This document shows, in pieces, positions 10,201-22,700 of a stretch of DNA of 64,000 nt; the stretch's first letter is position 1; every line of letters starts with the position of its first letter. The translations under genes and the position numbers were made by a program. The notes beneath the pieces are model-generated. The model was not told where the DNA came from and did not search any database. It saw nothing but the letters and a program-made list of their open reading frames with translations. The stretch covers positions 35,803,734 through 35,867,733 of the forward strand of contig JARZZO010000014.1 in the NCBI GenBank assembly GCA_030544215.1, read 5' to 3'. This DNA is from Zantedeschia hybrid cultivar. Its lineage: Eukaryota > Streptophyta > Magnoliopsida > Alismatales > Araceae.

Positions 10201-13200
10201 CCCTACTCATTCCCCAAAGACAAAGTTCGGGAACTCTTCCGAGTTTGTATGAAAAAGAAAGTCATCGTTCTTCCAAAGCCAAGAAGGGAGGAAGAGATGC
10301 ATATGACAGACGATCCTAGTTTCTGTCACTACCATCGTGCCCTCGGGCACCGAACGGAGCATTGCTTCGTCCTCAAGGATGAGATAGAAAAATTAATCCA
10401 AGAAGGACAAATAAATATGGGGAAGTATCTGGTTGATCCCCCACAACCTCATGTGACTAATTATTCTGTGAATATGGTCCATAAGTTCTCCTCCAATATG
10501 GAGGACGTCACAGATAGTACACATAAGGAAATGGCACTTGATAGGCCGTCCACCTGTCACGCCATTGATACCGTGGCAGCCATAGCCACGAGAATACGAA
10601 TGTTGGATATGAAATGTCAACAAGAAAATTTGGAGGTGGGTCCCTCCAAAAAGTCCATAAAGGAAATATTTGGCGAATATCAAATGTTGCCAGACTCGAT
10701 GGTCGAGCAAGCTGTCAAAGTTACTCTTGACCACGATCAGCCAGGAAGTCCGTGGACTAAGGCAAAGAAGAAAAAGAAGCCTAAAATGGCTAAATCCTTG
10801 CAAACATATGCGGCAAACGGGAAAGTTGCGGTTCATTTCGACCCACTTCCAGAAATGCCGGTCCAACCCAGCTTCATTCAGGAAGCGGCAAGGAGAAAGA
10901 AGCAGGAAAAGAATAGAGAAAGAAGTGAGAAGAGGAGGCTAAAGAAGCAGGAAATGCTTGCTAATGCCATAAATATGTCTGAGGACAAAGACTCACCACT
11001 TCGAAGATTGCAGAAAATCATAGATGAATTAGAAGAATATCAGCCAAATCGGCCCACAGAGGATGTCCCTCTGGATCAATATGTCCCATGGGAAGAGTTC
11101 GACCGACGAGCTCGCCTCAGAGCATGGCTGTTGGACCTCCAGGGCCGCATGCGAAAGGCCAGTGAGGATGAACTCTCCATTCCGGATGATGTCAGTTTAT
11201 TCTGGGATGAGGGGTTAACAATAGAAAAGATGGAACAACAATATCGAGCCTGTCATGTGGTGTCGGCTCAACTGCAAGATAACTCCGGCGGTGAAGCGGG
11301 GCACGCTCCGCCAGAAACCGGGACCCCGTTGGCTACCTATCAAAGGAAGGGGAACCGGAGAAATCAAAATAAAGGCCGAGGCCGAGGCCGAGGTCGAGGT
11401 CGAGATCGCAATAACGGTCGGGATGAAAATCAACCAAAGCAGGATAAAATCATATACTTCAGGGGAGAAACCCCAGGGCCAATCCCAAGGCCAGAAGTCC
11501 GGGGTAATGTTCGCTTCTGCCTTTCTTCTGATGAAGAAGAATGCTCTCCGCAGGCAGAAAATGCTCAATCCATCAAGGAGCCGGGAGAGATAAACCCCTT
11601 GGTCCAGCCAAATCCCGCAGAGGGAGTCGAGACCTTGGCAGAATTATTCGAAGAAGCGCAAATTGACCCTACGAAAGGGGAACTGCAGACAGAAGAATCC
11701 CCGACTTCAGGGGAGCAGTCAAAGGCCTTGAAAGAGACCCTTCACAGCATGGCGGAAATAATGCCTCCTATCGAACAAGCCCGAGCCAGGGCGGATCGAA
11801 AGGTGTTGCAAAATATGAAAAGAATGCCAGCTTCCCTCAGCATATGGGAAGCAATAGCCTTGAGCAAGGAATTAAGAGAGGCGTTGATTACTGCCTTACA
11901 AAATCCTGAAACATATGAGGTCCATATGGCCGAAATAAAGGCTCAAGCATATGAAACATATGAGGCTACGGTAGCTTTCACCGATGATGATATGATGTTA
12001 TCATCGCCATGCCACAATAGACCGCTATATATGCGAGGCAAAATCAATAGCCGGGAGGTCGATAGAATATTGGTAGACTCAGGCTCTGCCGTGAACATAT
12101 TGCCCCTCAAAACATTTCAAGCGTTATACCTCGCCCCATACATGAAAAAGGTGCAAGGCATAACGATATCGGGATTCAACCAAGAGGCGGAAGAAGCCCT
12201 CGGTCGAGTTGATGTGGAATTATGTTTGGACGACTGGGTGACCCAAGTGTCCTTTCTCATAGTCGACTCCAATACTTCCTTCAAGGCGTTACTCGGTAGG
12301 CCTTGGTTACATAGGAATTGGGTGGTGCCTTCAACTCTCCACCAATGCCTCAAATATATGAAAGACGGTGAGCAACACCGGATATTTGCCGATTTGGAGC
12401 CATTCAAGGCATATGACTGTCATCTGGCAGATGCACAACTATACTTTGATAAAGCCTCGGACCCGACGACCGGCGAAAGCCGTCGTAAGGGGAAGAAGAT
12501 AGCTGATAAGTCTTCCGATGAGGAAGGCGGGATTACAATTAACGAGGGCAAAGCTGCTAAATTCCGGCAAGGAATGAAGCCCGGCCAGTCTCATCGAAAG
12601 TCGGCGAAATTTGGCAGGCCAGCCGTCAATCTGGAAGCTAATGCTATCAGCAAAGATATAGAGGCTAGCATATGCCTACCTCCCGGCCTTACAAAGCCCA
12701 TAGCCCCCAGGGAAGTCCACACTGTGGAAGAATTGAAAACCTTCGCAGTCCGTCACAAAGACGGGCGGCGTATCATATTCTATAAGGGGGATATCGTGCC
12801 AGAGAGTCCTCCCGAAGACGGTTTTGGACATGAAAATGTCCGGCCGGAAGTTGAAGAAGTGGTCCAAGAAATGGACGATATGCCCCAATATATAAGACAA
12901 ATGTGCAAACGCCAAAGTATCCCAGAAAGACAAAGTGCAGCCAGGAACAAATTCTTTCGAGAATTATGGCATCCTGCACAAGTCAGGGGGCAATCATCCA
13001 ATCAAGATAGAAGAGGCCTTGGATATAGGCCACGCCAGGGGTCTTCCGTCCCATATACAATCCATATGGTGAGCCTACTATCGGGAGTAGAGGAACCAAC
13101 CGGCCATATTGGGTTTAACAGTTCGGGAGATGGAAATGAAGAAATCCCCCTATCTGTCGAAACAGTCTCAACCGGAATAAATGCCGTTTGTGAAGGGGAG

Positions 13201-16200
13201 CAATGTCCGGCAGAGCCTTCCCAACACACCAATAAAGGCCATGATACCAATATGGAAAGGCAAAAAGGATCTTCGGAAGCCGCCGATGCGATCCCCCAAG
13301 GCCCGCATGAAAATACAGACAAATGGCATGAAGCCCATTCGATCGATATGGATGAAGAGGAGGACTTCATCGATCTCCAGCCAGCTCCTCGAGAGATAGA
13401 GGACGGAGGACAAGCCACGGTTGACGAACTGGTAGAGATCAATCTCGGCAAGCCAGAAGACCCTCGGCCGGTTTTCCTCAGCGCCCTCCTGTGCGATGGA
13501 GAAAGACAGGCATACACTGAACTCTTGATAGAATTCAGAGATTGTTTCACCTGGAATTATACTGGATTAGAAATTATGGTGAATGCCGAAGTGGACAAGA
13601 TGCGAGAAGTCGACTTCATCGAAGAATGTATATACCCAATATGGCTGGCAAATATTGTGCCGGTGAAGAAGAAGAATGGCCAAGTCCGAGTCTGCATTGA
13701 CTTTCGTGACTTAAATAAGGCATGTCCGAAGGATGACTTCCCATTGCCAATAACCGAAACCATGGTGGATGTCACTACAGGATATGAAGCCTTGTCTTTC
13801 ATGGATGGGTCATCGGGCTATAATCAGATTAGAATGGCCCTCAAAGATAAAAATCATACAGCCTTTCGTACCCCGAAAGGAATATTCAATTACAAAAGAA
13901 TGCCCTTCGGTCTGAAAAATGCCGGTGCTACATACCAAAGGGCCATGACCAAAATATTCGATGAAATGCTGCATAATTTGGTCGAATGCTATGTTGATGA
14001 CCTCGTCGTTAAGTCCGCAAAGAAAGACGACCACCTCGGGGACTTAAGAAAAGTCTTCGAAAGGCTTCACCAATATCAACTTAAAATGAATCCCATGAAG
14101 TGCGCCTTCGGCGTCTCTACCGGGAAGTTTTTGGGCTTCATAGTCCGATATAGGGGAATCGAGATCGACCCCGATAAAATCAAAGCAATCAGAGAGCTGC
14201 CCCCTCCCAGGACTCTAACTGAGCTTAGATCCTTGCAAGGCAGGTTGGCCTATATCAGGAGGTTTATCTCCAACCTATCCGGAAGGTGCAGGCCCTTCTC
14301 AAGATTGACGAAGAAAGGAGCCCCATTTATTTGGGACAAAGAATGCCAGAAAGCACTTGATGATATAAAGGAATATCTCCTCAAGCCGCCGGTACTGGGG
14401 GCACCCATAAAGGGTAAACCACTCATACTCTATATTGCAGCCTTGGATGCTTCCTTGGGAGCTTTACTAGCGCAAGAAAATGAAGATGGCAAAGAGCAGC
14501 CGCTCTATTACCTCAGCAGGATGTTGGTGGGTCCTGAACATCGATATACTCCAACAGAAAAGATGTGCTTGGCACTTATATTTGCCACAAAGAAGCTGAG
14601 GCATTATTTGTTGGCACATGAAGTCAAACTCATATCGCGGTTTGATCCGCTAAAATTCCTACTTCGCCAGCCTGTGTTGTCTGGGAGGTTAGGGAAATGG
14701 GCCTTACTCCTCATGGAGTTTGATATTACCTTTGTTCCCCAGAGGGCGATAAAAGGACAGGGTATGGCCGAATTCTTGGCGGCACACCCAATTCCTGAAA
14801 CTTCCCCTCTGAATAATGAATTGCCGGATGAAGAAGTCTTGCCTGCACAGAAAATACTGGACGTGCAGCAAGCAGAAGTAAAGTCATGGCAGCTATACTT
14901 CGATGGGGCCTCGAGAACCATCATAAAGCCGGATGGCACATCCACCACAAAGGCGGGAGCTGGCTTAGTTCTAGTCACTCCGGAAGGTGGAATATTGCAT
15001 CACTCATGTGCCTTAATGGAATCCCTGACCAATAATGAGGCAGAATATGAAGCTCTAATTGTAGGGCTGGAAATTGCCTTAGAGATAGGTGTCAGGTGTA
15101 TCCAGGTATACGGGGACTCCCTGTTGGTCATCCGACAAATTCTCGGCATATTCGAGGTCAGGAAGACCGAATTAATAGCCTATCATGCGGCGGCTGTCCG
15201 GCTGAGCGAAAAATTCTATACCTTCGCAATAGAACATATCAGAAGAGGCCAAAATGCCCAGGCCGATGCGTTAGCCAAATTAGCGGCAACGCTAAAATTA
15301 CCTCCCGAAGGGGAGACTGAAATAGTGGTGAGAGACAGGAGACTCTTCCCTACCTCATTAAATGAAGGAGATGGTCCGACAATATTTGAGATCAATGCAC
15401 TGGAAGACCATAATACCCAAGAGGAAGATGATTGGCGCGTCCCTATCATCAAAATAAAGAATGGCTGGCTCCCCGATAGCAAAGCCGAAAGAATCCAACT
15501 GCTTCGAAGAGCAACTTCATATCGGCTGATAGATGGCGTGCTATATCGCCTTGTCCCTCAGGACAAAAATGCGGTTCTACTCCGGGGCCTTTCCCCAAGG
15601 GAGTCCCGCAAAATAATGAAGGAAGTTCACGCCGGGATGTGCGGAGCTCATCAGTCAGGCGCAAAAATGAAGATCAACATCAAAAATAAAGGCTTCTATT
15701 GACCAACTATGTTCGCAAATTGCGAGAAAATGGCGAGAAGCTGCCCCCAATGCCAAGCCTACGGACCTATTCCTAGGCGACCTCCCAACTATTTGCACCT
15801 GACAAACCCGACGTGGCCTTTCGCCCATTAGGGAATGGATGTGGTGGGTCCATTGACACCATCATCTCGGGGGTGTAAATATATTCTTGCCGCAACGGAA
15901 TATTTTACTCGTTGGGCAGAAGCCATTCCTCTGAAAGGAGTGACCGGCGAAACGGTATCACGCTTCGTCAGACACAATATCATATACCGGTTCGGGACTC
16001 CCAGCCGGATCACGTCAGATAATGGCACGCCATTCAAAAATCAAACAATATATAAGATGGCGGCCAAATTTCATATAGACTGGAATGCGTCTTCAGTATA
16101 CTATCCTCAAGCCAATGGGATGGCAGAAGCCTTCAATAAAACCCTTTGCAAACTTCTGGTGAAGATCAGTGGAGGACGAAAGCGGGATTGGGACGAGAAG

Positions 16201-16737
16201 ATGCATAAAGCATTATGGGCCTACCGTACCGTCTACAAAACCCCAACGGGGTGCTCCCCATACTCTTTGGTCTACGGAGCAGAAGCCTTGATCCCGATAG
16301 AGATAGAGCTCGCATCTTATAGGGTCGCCCTGTACTATGGAGTACAGGAAGGCGACATGAACGAAGCTCAAAGACGCTATGAGGAACTAGCGGACCTCGA
16401 AGGCGAAAGACTGCAAGCGTATCAGTGTCTGCAAATATATCAGGCCCGAGTGTCTCGCGCATTCGATAAATTGGTGAAAGAAAGAGCTTTCAAAAAGGGG
16501 GACCTTGTAATGGTCAAGCATAAAGATGTTATGGCCTCTCGGCCCAAAAATAAGTTCAAGCCAAACTGGGTTGGACCCTTCATAGTAAGCAGAGTCTACG
16601 AAGGCGGTGCTTATAGGCTGGTGGACGAAAAAGGGAATATGGCCTTCCCACCACTGAACGGCCGACATATGAAGTTGTATTACGCTCCGGTACATGATCA
16701 GCCTGAGCGACGACAACAACATAACCCGGTGCCGTGA
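7258..16737 (+). pseudogene. gag-pol: gag-pol polyprotein of element A (four stops, one in-frame deletion)
   Basis: All coding segments lie in one frame from ATG 7258 to the stop at 16735-16737, so the ancestor was a single polyprotein of about 3190 residues without frameshift or intron. Domains by approximate residue: basic N-terminus 1-300; gag capsid domain about 480-660; zinc-knuckle module 1 near 762-790 (CPYHRMLGH...DCYVC); zinc-knuckle module 2 near 1021-1046 (CHYHRALGH...HCFVL); aspartic protease with LVDSGSAVNI near 1605; RT with YVDD near 2245; RNase H; a second RNase H with YFDGAS and TNNEAEYEAL; integrase with H-H-C-C, MDVVGP, TSDNG and NGMAE; C-terminal NWVGPF. Stops interrupt at 9691 (TAG), 9898 (TAG), 15700 (TGA) and 15829 (TAG); comparison with B shows CAG, CAG, TGG and TGG as ancestral codons. 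About 31 codons just before the RT core (near 13560) are missing relative to B. Confidence 0.95.
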
Positions 16738-17215
16738 AGCCCAATATATGTCGCAAAAGACAAGATAATTCGGCAACTCGTCGGGGAATACCGTGCAAAA
16801 GCCATCTGCGCCAAGGAAAGCCAATAATGCTCGTGCGCGAGCGCATAGGCTCATGAAGCCGTATACTTATTCCCCGGCGGGGGGAGAACTCTCTCGGCCT
16901 GCTGACGGCAGAGATTGAGTTTTCCCACATCCTTACCCAGGGAGGATATCAGAGTCGCCAATGACGAATAAACCCTTGGTACCACATTGGTGATACAATA
17001 ATGTCCCATCAAGGGCTACGACCGAGGCGACGATGACGATAACCTCCCGACTCGGTAAAGAAGTGGGAAAACTTGCTCTTCTGCTCGATGCAGCCTGAGA
17101 GAATAATCCCCGTTCCTGTTGTACCAAATGTAAATACATAGACATATTCTCGAAAGACGTCATATAATTGCGATAAGAAAATATTTTCCTGTCAAGAATA
17201 CTATGTGATGAAGAT
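16738..17215 (+). other. Conserved untranslated segment after gag-pol of A
   Basis: No gene is visible. The segment is closely conserved with the matching part of B (38546-39031), unlike the repeat-rich DNA that follows, which suggests constraint or recent shared ancestry. It holds no array. Confidence 0.6.
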
Positions 17216-17940
17216 TTTCATATTTGCTTACGAGAGGCATTAAATCCCGAAAATTCATATTCCGCTTACGGGAGGCATTAAATCCCGAAAGTTCATATTT
17301 CGCCTACGGGAGGCGCTAAACTCCGGAATCCGCCTACGGAAGGCGTTAAACTCCGGAATTCGCCTACGGGAGGCATTAAATCCCGAAAATTCATATTTCG
17401 CCTACGGGAGGCGTTAAATTCCGGCATTCGCCTACAAAAGGCATTAAACCCCAGCGTTTTGCCCCAAGGAAGCATTATGTTCCAAATCCTCCCCGTGCAT
17501 ACGCCAGTCCCACTGGCATGCCATAAAAGGGGTCGAGAATTTTCCTACCGCCCCAAGGAGGCAATATATCCTGAATCTCCCCTTGGCATAAACTAGTCCC
17601 ACCGACATACCGTGAAGGGGTTTGAGGGAATTCCTCTGCCCCAAAGAGGCGTGGTAGTCTGAAATTCCTTACTGCCGCCCCAAGGGAACGTTACATCCTG
17701 AATTTTTTCCTTCACATAATCTAGCCCTACTGGCATGTCACAAAGGGCGGAATTTTCGCATCCGCCCTATCCGCATCCCGGGGAACGTTATACCCTAAAA
17801 TTCCTCCCCATAAATCATAGCCCCATCGGCGTGCTCATATATTATAGTCCCAAGGGCATGCTGTAAGGGGTCGGGTCTGCCCCAAAGAGACATTATATCC
17901 TAAAAAATGGCTCCTAGTATACGCCAGTGTGCCGTAATGG
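17216..17940 (+). repeat. Degenerate GCCTACGGGAGGC repeats and 60-110-bp repeats
   Basis: 17216-17460 holds irregular units of about 30-45 bp around CGCCTACGGGAGGCGTTAAA, whose CGCCT/AGGCG halves can pair. 17461-17940 holds longer, more diverged units containing phrases such as GCCAGTCCCACTGGC, a perfect 6-bp stem with a 3-nt loop. These look like older relatives of the regular array that follows. Confidence 0.75.
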
Positions 17941-17945
17941 GTTGA

Positions 17946-19112
17946 ATTTCATATCCGCCTACGGGAGGCGTTAAACTCCAGAATTCGCCTACGGGAGGCA
18001 TTATATCCTGGAAATTCATATTCCATATTCGCCCACGGGAGGCTTTATATCCTGGAAATTCATATTCTATATTCGCCTACAGGAGGCTTTATATCCTGGA
18101 AATTCATATTCCATATTCGCCTACGGGAGGCTTTATATCCTGGAAATTCATATTCCATATTCGCCTACAGGAGGCTTTATATCCTGGAAATTCATATTCC
18201 ATATTCGCCTACAGGAGGCTTTATATCCTGGAAATTCATATTCCATATTCGCCTACAGGAGGCTTTATATCCTGGAAATTCATATTCCATATTCGCCTAC
18301 AGGAGGCTTTATATCCTGAAAATTCATATTCCATATTCGCCCACGGGAGGCTTTATATCCTGGAAATTCATATTCCATATTCGCCTACAGGAGGCTTTAT
18401 ATCCTGGAAATTCATATTCCATATTCGCCCACGGGAGGCTTTATATCCTGGAAATTTATATTCCATATTCGCCTACATGAGGCTTTATATCCTGGAAATT
18501 CATATTCCATATTCGCCTACAGGAGGCTTTATATCCTGGAAATTCATATTCCATATTCGCCTACCGGAGGCTTTATATCCTGGAAATTCATATTCCATAT
18601 TCGCCTACATGAGGCTTTATATCCTGGAAATTCATATTCCATATTCGCCCACGGGAGGCTTTATATCCTGGAAATTCATATTCCATATTCGCCTACGGGA
18701 GGCTTTATATCCTGGAAATTCATATTCCATATTCGCCTACAAGAGGCTTTATATCCTGGAAATTCATATTCCATATTCGCCTACAGGAGGCTTTATATCC
18801 TGGAAATTCATATTCCATATTCGCCCACGGGGGGCTTTATATCCTGGAAATTCATATTCCATATTCGCCTACAGGAGGCTTTATATCCTGGAAATTCATA
18901 TTCCATATTCGCCCACGGGAGACTTTATATCCTGGAAATTGATATTCCATATTCGCCCACGGGAGGCTTTATATCCTGGAAATTCATATTTCGTATTCGC
19001 CTACGGGAGGCTTTATATACTGGAAATTCATATGTTACATTCGCCTACAGGAGGCTTTATATCCTGGAAATCCATGTTAGCCTACATGAGGCTTTATATC
19101 CTAGAACCCATG
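17946..19112 (+). repeat. 44-bp tandem array of element A (about 25 units)
   Basis: The unit contains GCCTACAGGAGGCTTTATAT followed by CCTGGAAATTCATATTCC and CATATTC. The period is 44 bp, so three units make one 132-bp reading cycle. The plus strand is open through most of the array (18477-19133, 218 codons) because no frame of the unit holds a stop. I treat this as a repeat rather than a gene. The position between pol and the antisense gene is typical of Tat elements, whose 3' regions often carry arrays. Confidence 0.93.
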
Positions 19113-19300
19113 TTCGCCTGCGGGAGGTATTAAACCCTAAAATTCATGCTTCACCCACGAGGAGTGTTAAACCTTAGACAACCCTTCTCGTGTACCCATG
19201 TCATATCAAGTTCCCATATTGAATATTCCCCTAATGACTGTTGATTCAGTTATGGTATATATTTATAATAGTCTTATATTTAATAGTATTTATAATTTCT

Positions 19301-19336
19301 TTAAAAAAAAAAAAAAAAAGGGGGGAGGTGGGGGGG
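19301..19336 (+). other. Internal A-run followed by G-run
   Basis: A run of about 17 A is followed by G6, AGGT and G7. It resembles a polypurine tract in the sense orientation, well upstream of the terminal PPT. The matching site in B (36573-36604 on the other strand) has a long T-run without the C-run, so a conserved function is not supported. Confidence 0.4.
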
Positions 19337-19412
19337 CTTAAAAAGCGAGGTGCCCCGACGGACTTAACCGATCTCATCCGCATTGGGATCGGCTAAGGAC
19401 AAAAAGGTCTTA

Positions 19413-19552
19413 TACCCAGCTAAGGCGAAAACCCGAAAGGGCGCCTTAGGCAAAATCGGGTAACCCCGCTGCATGAAAACCCGTGAGGGCGTGCAGGCAA
19501 AAATAAGAGGGGGCTAATGTCGGTGAAAACCCGAAAGGGCGCTGGCATTGGT
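19413..19552 (+). ncRNA. Three tandem GNRA-tetraloop hairpins, sense RNA of A
   Basis: Three hairpins share one design: outer stem, an AAAA bulge on the 5' side, inner stem CCC/GGG, and a tetraloop. Hairpin 1 (19421-19448) has outer stem TAAGGCG/CGCCTTA and loop GAAA. Hairpin 2 (19469-19496) has CTGCATG/CGTGCAG and loop GTGA. Hairpin 3 (19513-19552) has a 13-bp outer stem with five G-U pairs and loop GAAA. All loops fit GNRA. Stems differ between hairpins yet still pair, and the G-U pairs are legal only on the gag-pol sense strand. B keeps the set with compensating or tolerated changes. This is a structure prediction by eye; a role in genomic RNA packaging or stability is inference. Confidence 0.7.
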
Positions 19553-19735
19553 TTATAAAGAAAAAAAAAAGAGAAAGAAAAAAAAGAGGAGATGAATACC
19601 ATTTCCAACATAAAGCTCTCATATAGATGACCGCAAAGTGGGAGCCCGAGACAAGCCCTCGGGGTGACTCAAAAATGCGTTTCAGTACGAAACAATACCA
19701 AGGACAAAAAAAAGGGGGGGAGGGAGCCCCGACAG

Positions 19736-22700
19736 CTAGTCCCGAGCCGGAGTCGGCTCCCGCACCACCAAAGTCTGCGAGGCGTCCAATAAAAGACGGA
19801 GAGCCTCAACCCTGTCCACCGACGCGTCTCGCTCTCGGGTGAGTTCGTCTAGACGGCGGTCGAGGGTCGCCACTTGCTCGACGCCCTCTTCCAAGCCCCT
19901 CTCCAATTCTTCTAGCTGAAGACGGAGAGTGGAGACTTGGGACCTCGCTTCAGCAATGCTAGAATCCAATGTCTCTCTATCGGCTCGGAGTTCAAAAGCT
20001 TCTGCAGTTCGAGCGGCAACATCCTTGAGAGCGGACTCCAACTCAGCCCGCAGTTGAGCTCGTTGGGCAGCTTGCGCGGCAGAGTCATCCTGGCCTTCCC
20101 CGCCTGATAAAAGAAAAGAGAAAGGGAATATCATAAAACCAAAGCTGAAATGATAGTGTTAATAAATGAGGCCGGCAATAAAATGAAAGAAAAAAGATGT
20201 TACCTGGCTCCGTAATCTCCTCAGGGTTGGAAGCACCCGCTTTTTCATCCTTTTGGGGAGAGGAAAAAAGAGATTCGGTGTCCCCTGAGTGACACGAAGG
20301 CGACAACTTGGCGGTGGAGCCGCTCCGTGTCGGCGAGCCCACCCTCCGATCGAAGGTGATTGGATAAGCGACCTCAGGCTCGCCCTCATCCCCAGAATAA
20401 TCAAGCAGCTCGGTCGAAGTATAAGCCGGTTCCTCAACCCGAGGAGTCCAGGGAGTTCCCCCTGAGCAGGAAAGGGGGGCGGTGTCCCCTGAATGAGCCG
20501 GAGAATCGAGCAGTGAAGCCCTCCAAGCTGCATAATAAAAATGGAGTCAATATCCAATAACATTCAATGCAGAAATAACAAGGGATAAGAGGCCTCATAC
20601 CTGCCAAGGTATCAATATCCCCGACGGCTGGGACTTGGTTGAAGCAAATGGGAAGGGACCTAGCTCTGGCGCGTGCAGCCGATGCTGCTGACCCCTCAGT
20701 GCTCCCCAAAAGAAGCCCAGGGGCCGATCTGACCCCCTCTCGGCGTTCCCACCTTTGGGTGGACACAAAGATGGTGCCTATGCCGAGAAATGAAACAGGC
20801 AAGAAAGGCACGGTAAAAAAAAAAAACATATATGAAGACATAGTATGTGCAGCTCTAAGCACCAGGCAAAGAAAATAGAGCTACCTGGTGATGTAGCCGC
20901 AGGCCTTCCCTGGATGGCCTCGATCGCTGCAGGCTCCCCTTCTGCCGAGGAAAACGCAAGAGGGGCAGCCGAATTATCCTCCGAAGGAGGAGCCACAGAA
21001 GGAGAAGCAGCCGCGGTTGGCATAGTTTCGACAACTTCTGTAACACAAAATTTGATGTTGGCTACCAGAAAAGAACAAGGTGGTTGAAAACGCCATGAAG
21101 ATCAAAGCAAATATAACTTACCCTCGAGTGGAGGACTATCCACTGCAGGGGGAGCGGTCGAGTCCCCTACCAGGCCCTTCATGAAGGAAGAGCCTGAATG
21201 GCTAGAGGCTGAGCGCATCAGCTCCTCAAAAGTAAAATCTGCATAGGAAAAAGATCAAAAAAAAATCAGATCCTGTGCAAGGCAAAAAGCCAAAGGAGCT
21301 GCGATATGTCGGCCAAAAAGCTGAATATTACCGAAACGGCCTTGGTCGTCCAAAAGTTCATGATATAGTTGGTCGACCAGAGGGACATCGGACCTATAGG
21401 GCTCATAGTCGGCCCAATTCAGGTCCCCCAACTCCTCGTCGTTGCCCAATGCGACAGTTGCAGCTGTAGCCACATTCTCCTGCAGGAAGCAAAAAAGGAG
21501 AATGATTAAAATCGCAGCCACTCCCAGCAAGAGATGAAAACCGACTTGCCAAAATACATATATATGCATATATCCCCATATCTCCGCAACGGCCGGCGAA
21601 GCTATTCGAACAGGATCCTGAGCGGGAGGAGCGGGAACATAGGCCCCTGAAAAAAAAATGGAAACGATGGAATGTGAGGACCTTATGAATATGGCAACAA
21701 TGGAAATGCAAATATACAACGATGAGGTGGCCAGTCATCCCCACCTGTTGTGGGCGGAACTTCGCCAGCGACGGGCTCCATAGCCGCCTGAGGCGTGTTC
21801 TCACCGATAAATTCGCCTTCCTCTGATATAAAAAAATATTTATGCAGCATAAGAAGTCGTATTCAAAAGGGGAATTAATCCTCAAAATAAAAGAAATCAG
21901 CAGATTTCTTACCGATAGGCGAAGGTGGCCTCCCGACAAGCGCCGGAGCCGGCGGAGAGGCAGGAGACAGCCGGGGCCAAACCGATCGGCCTCCCGTCTC
22001 TTCTTCGGCCGCCCGCTTCCTCCGAGCAGCCTGTTTCGCCGCGGCCACTAGGAGTTGCATCTCCGATGTGGGACCAATATTGGCAGGGGGTGCAGCCGCC
22101 TCCCCAGCAAGGATATGAGGCCCTCCCTCGCGCGACTGATGCACGGGAGATCCTCCAGGAGTCGCAAGCAAGGGGGAGACAACATCTCCTTCAAAATAAA
22201 GGGATTGATATAGAGGCAAAGCACATATGCCATAAGGTAAATAATGAAAAATATAGAAATGGGAATACCTGCCGCGGCAAAAGACCTCGGTGGTTCGGGT
22301 ATAAGGGAATCAAAAGGCATCCCCAGCTGGGTCGCCGCCTGCCCCATTACCCGCCATACATCGCCGACGGTCTCGGCCCGCAATATCAGGAATGCCTCGC
22401 GGCGAGGGCCAAAGCAAGCAAGCATGTGGCTGAGATAACATAGCCAATCTCTGGCGGGATCCCCATTGAAACTGCCTATGGGCAGCCGGGTACTGTGCTC
22501 AAATCTTCTGGGGATTTTGCAGTCCGCCAGGAACTGATGAGTCCATATATACCCTGGAGCGGCGAGCTCATAGAAGCCATCATCCTCGCCGCCCTTCTTC
22601 TTCTTCGCCTTCGGCGCCGATGGGCCAGCTCGGCCCTTATATGTATGTCGGCCAAGTCCTTTGGTGGACTTAGCCTGAGAGGAACTCCTCGTCTGCTCTG

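Noticed and set aside
17946..19112. Tandem array as a CRISPR
   Set aside because: Units are contiguous 44-mers without unique spacers, there are no cas genes, and the context is a plant retrotransposon.
18477..19133. A 218-codon open frame, and its 347-codon counterpart at 36829-37872, as a repeat protein
   Set aside because: It is exactly the 44-bp array read through in three frames, with no start context and no conserved protein signature. Listed as a repeat.
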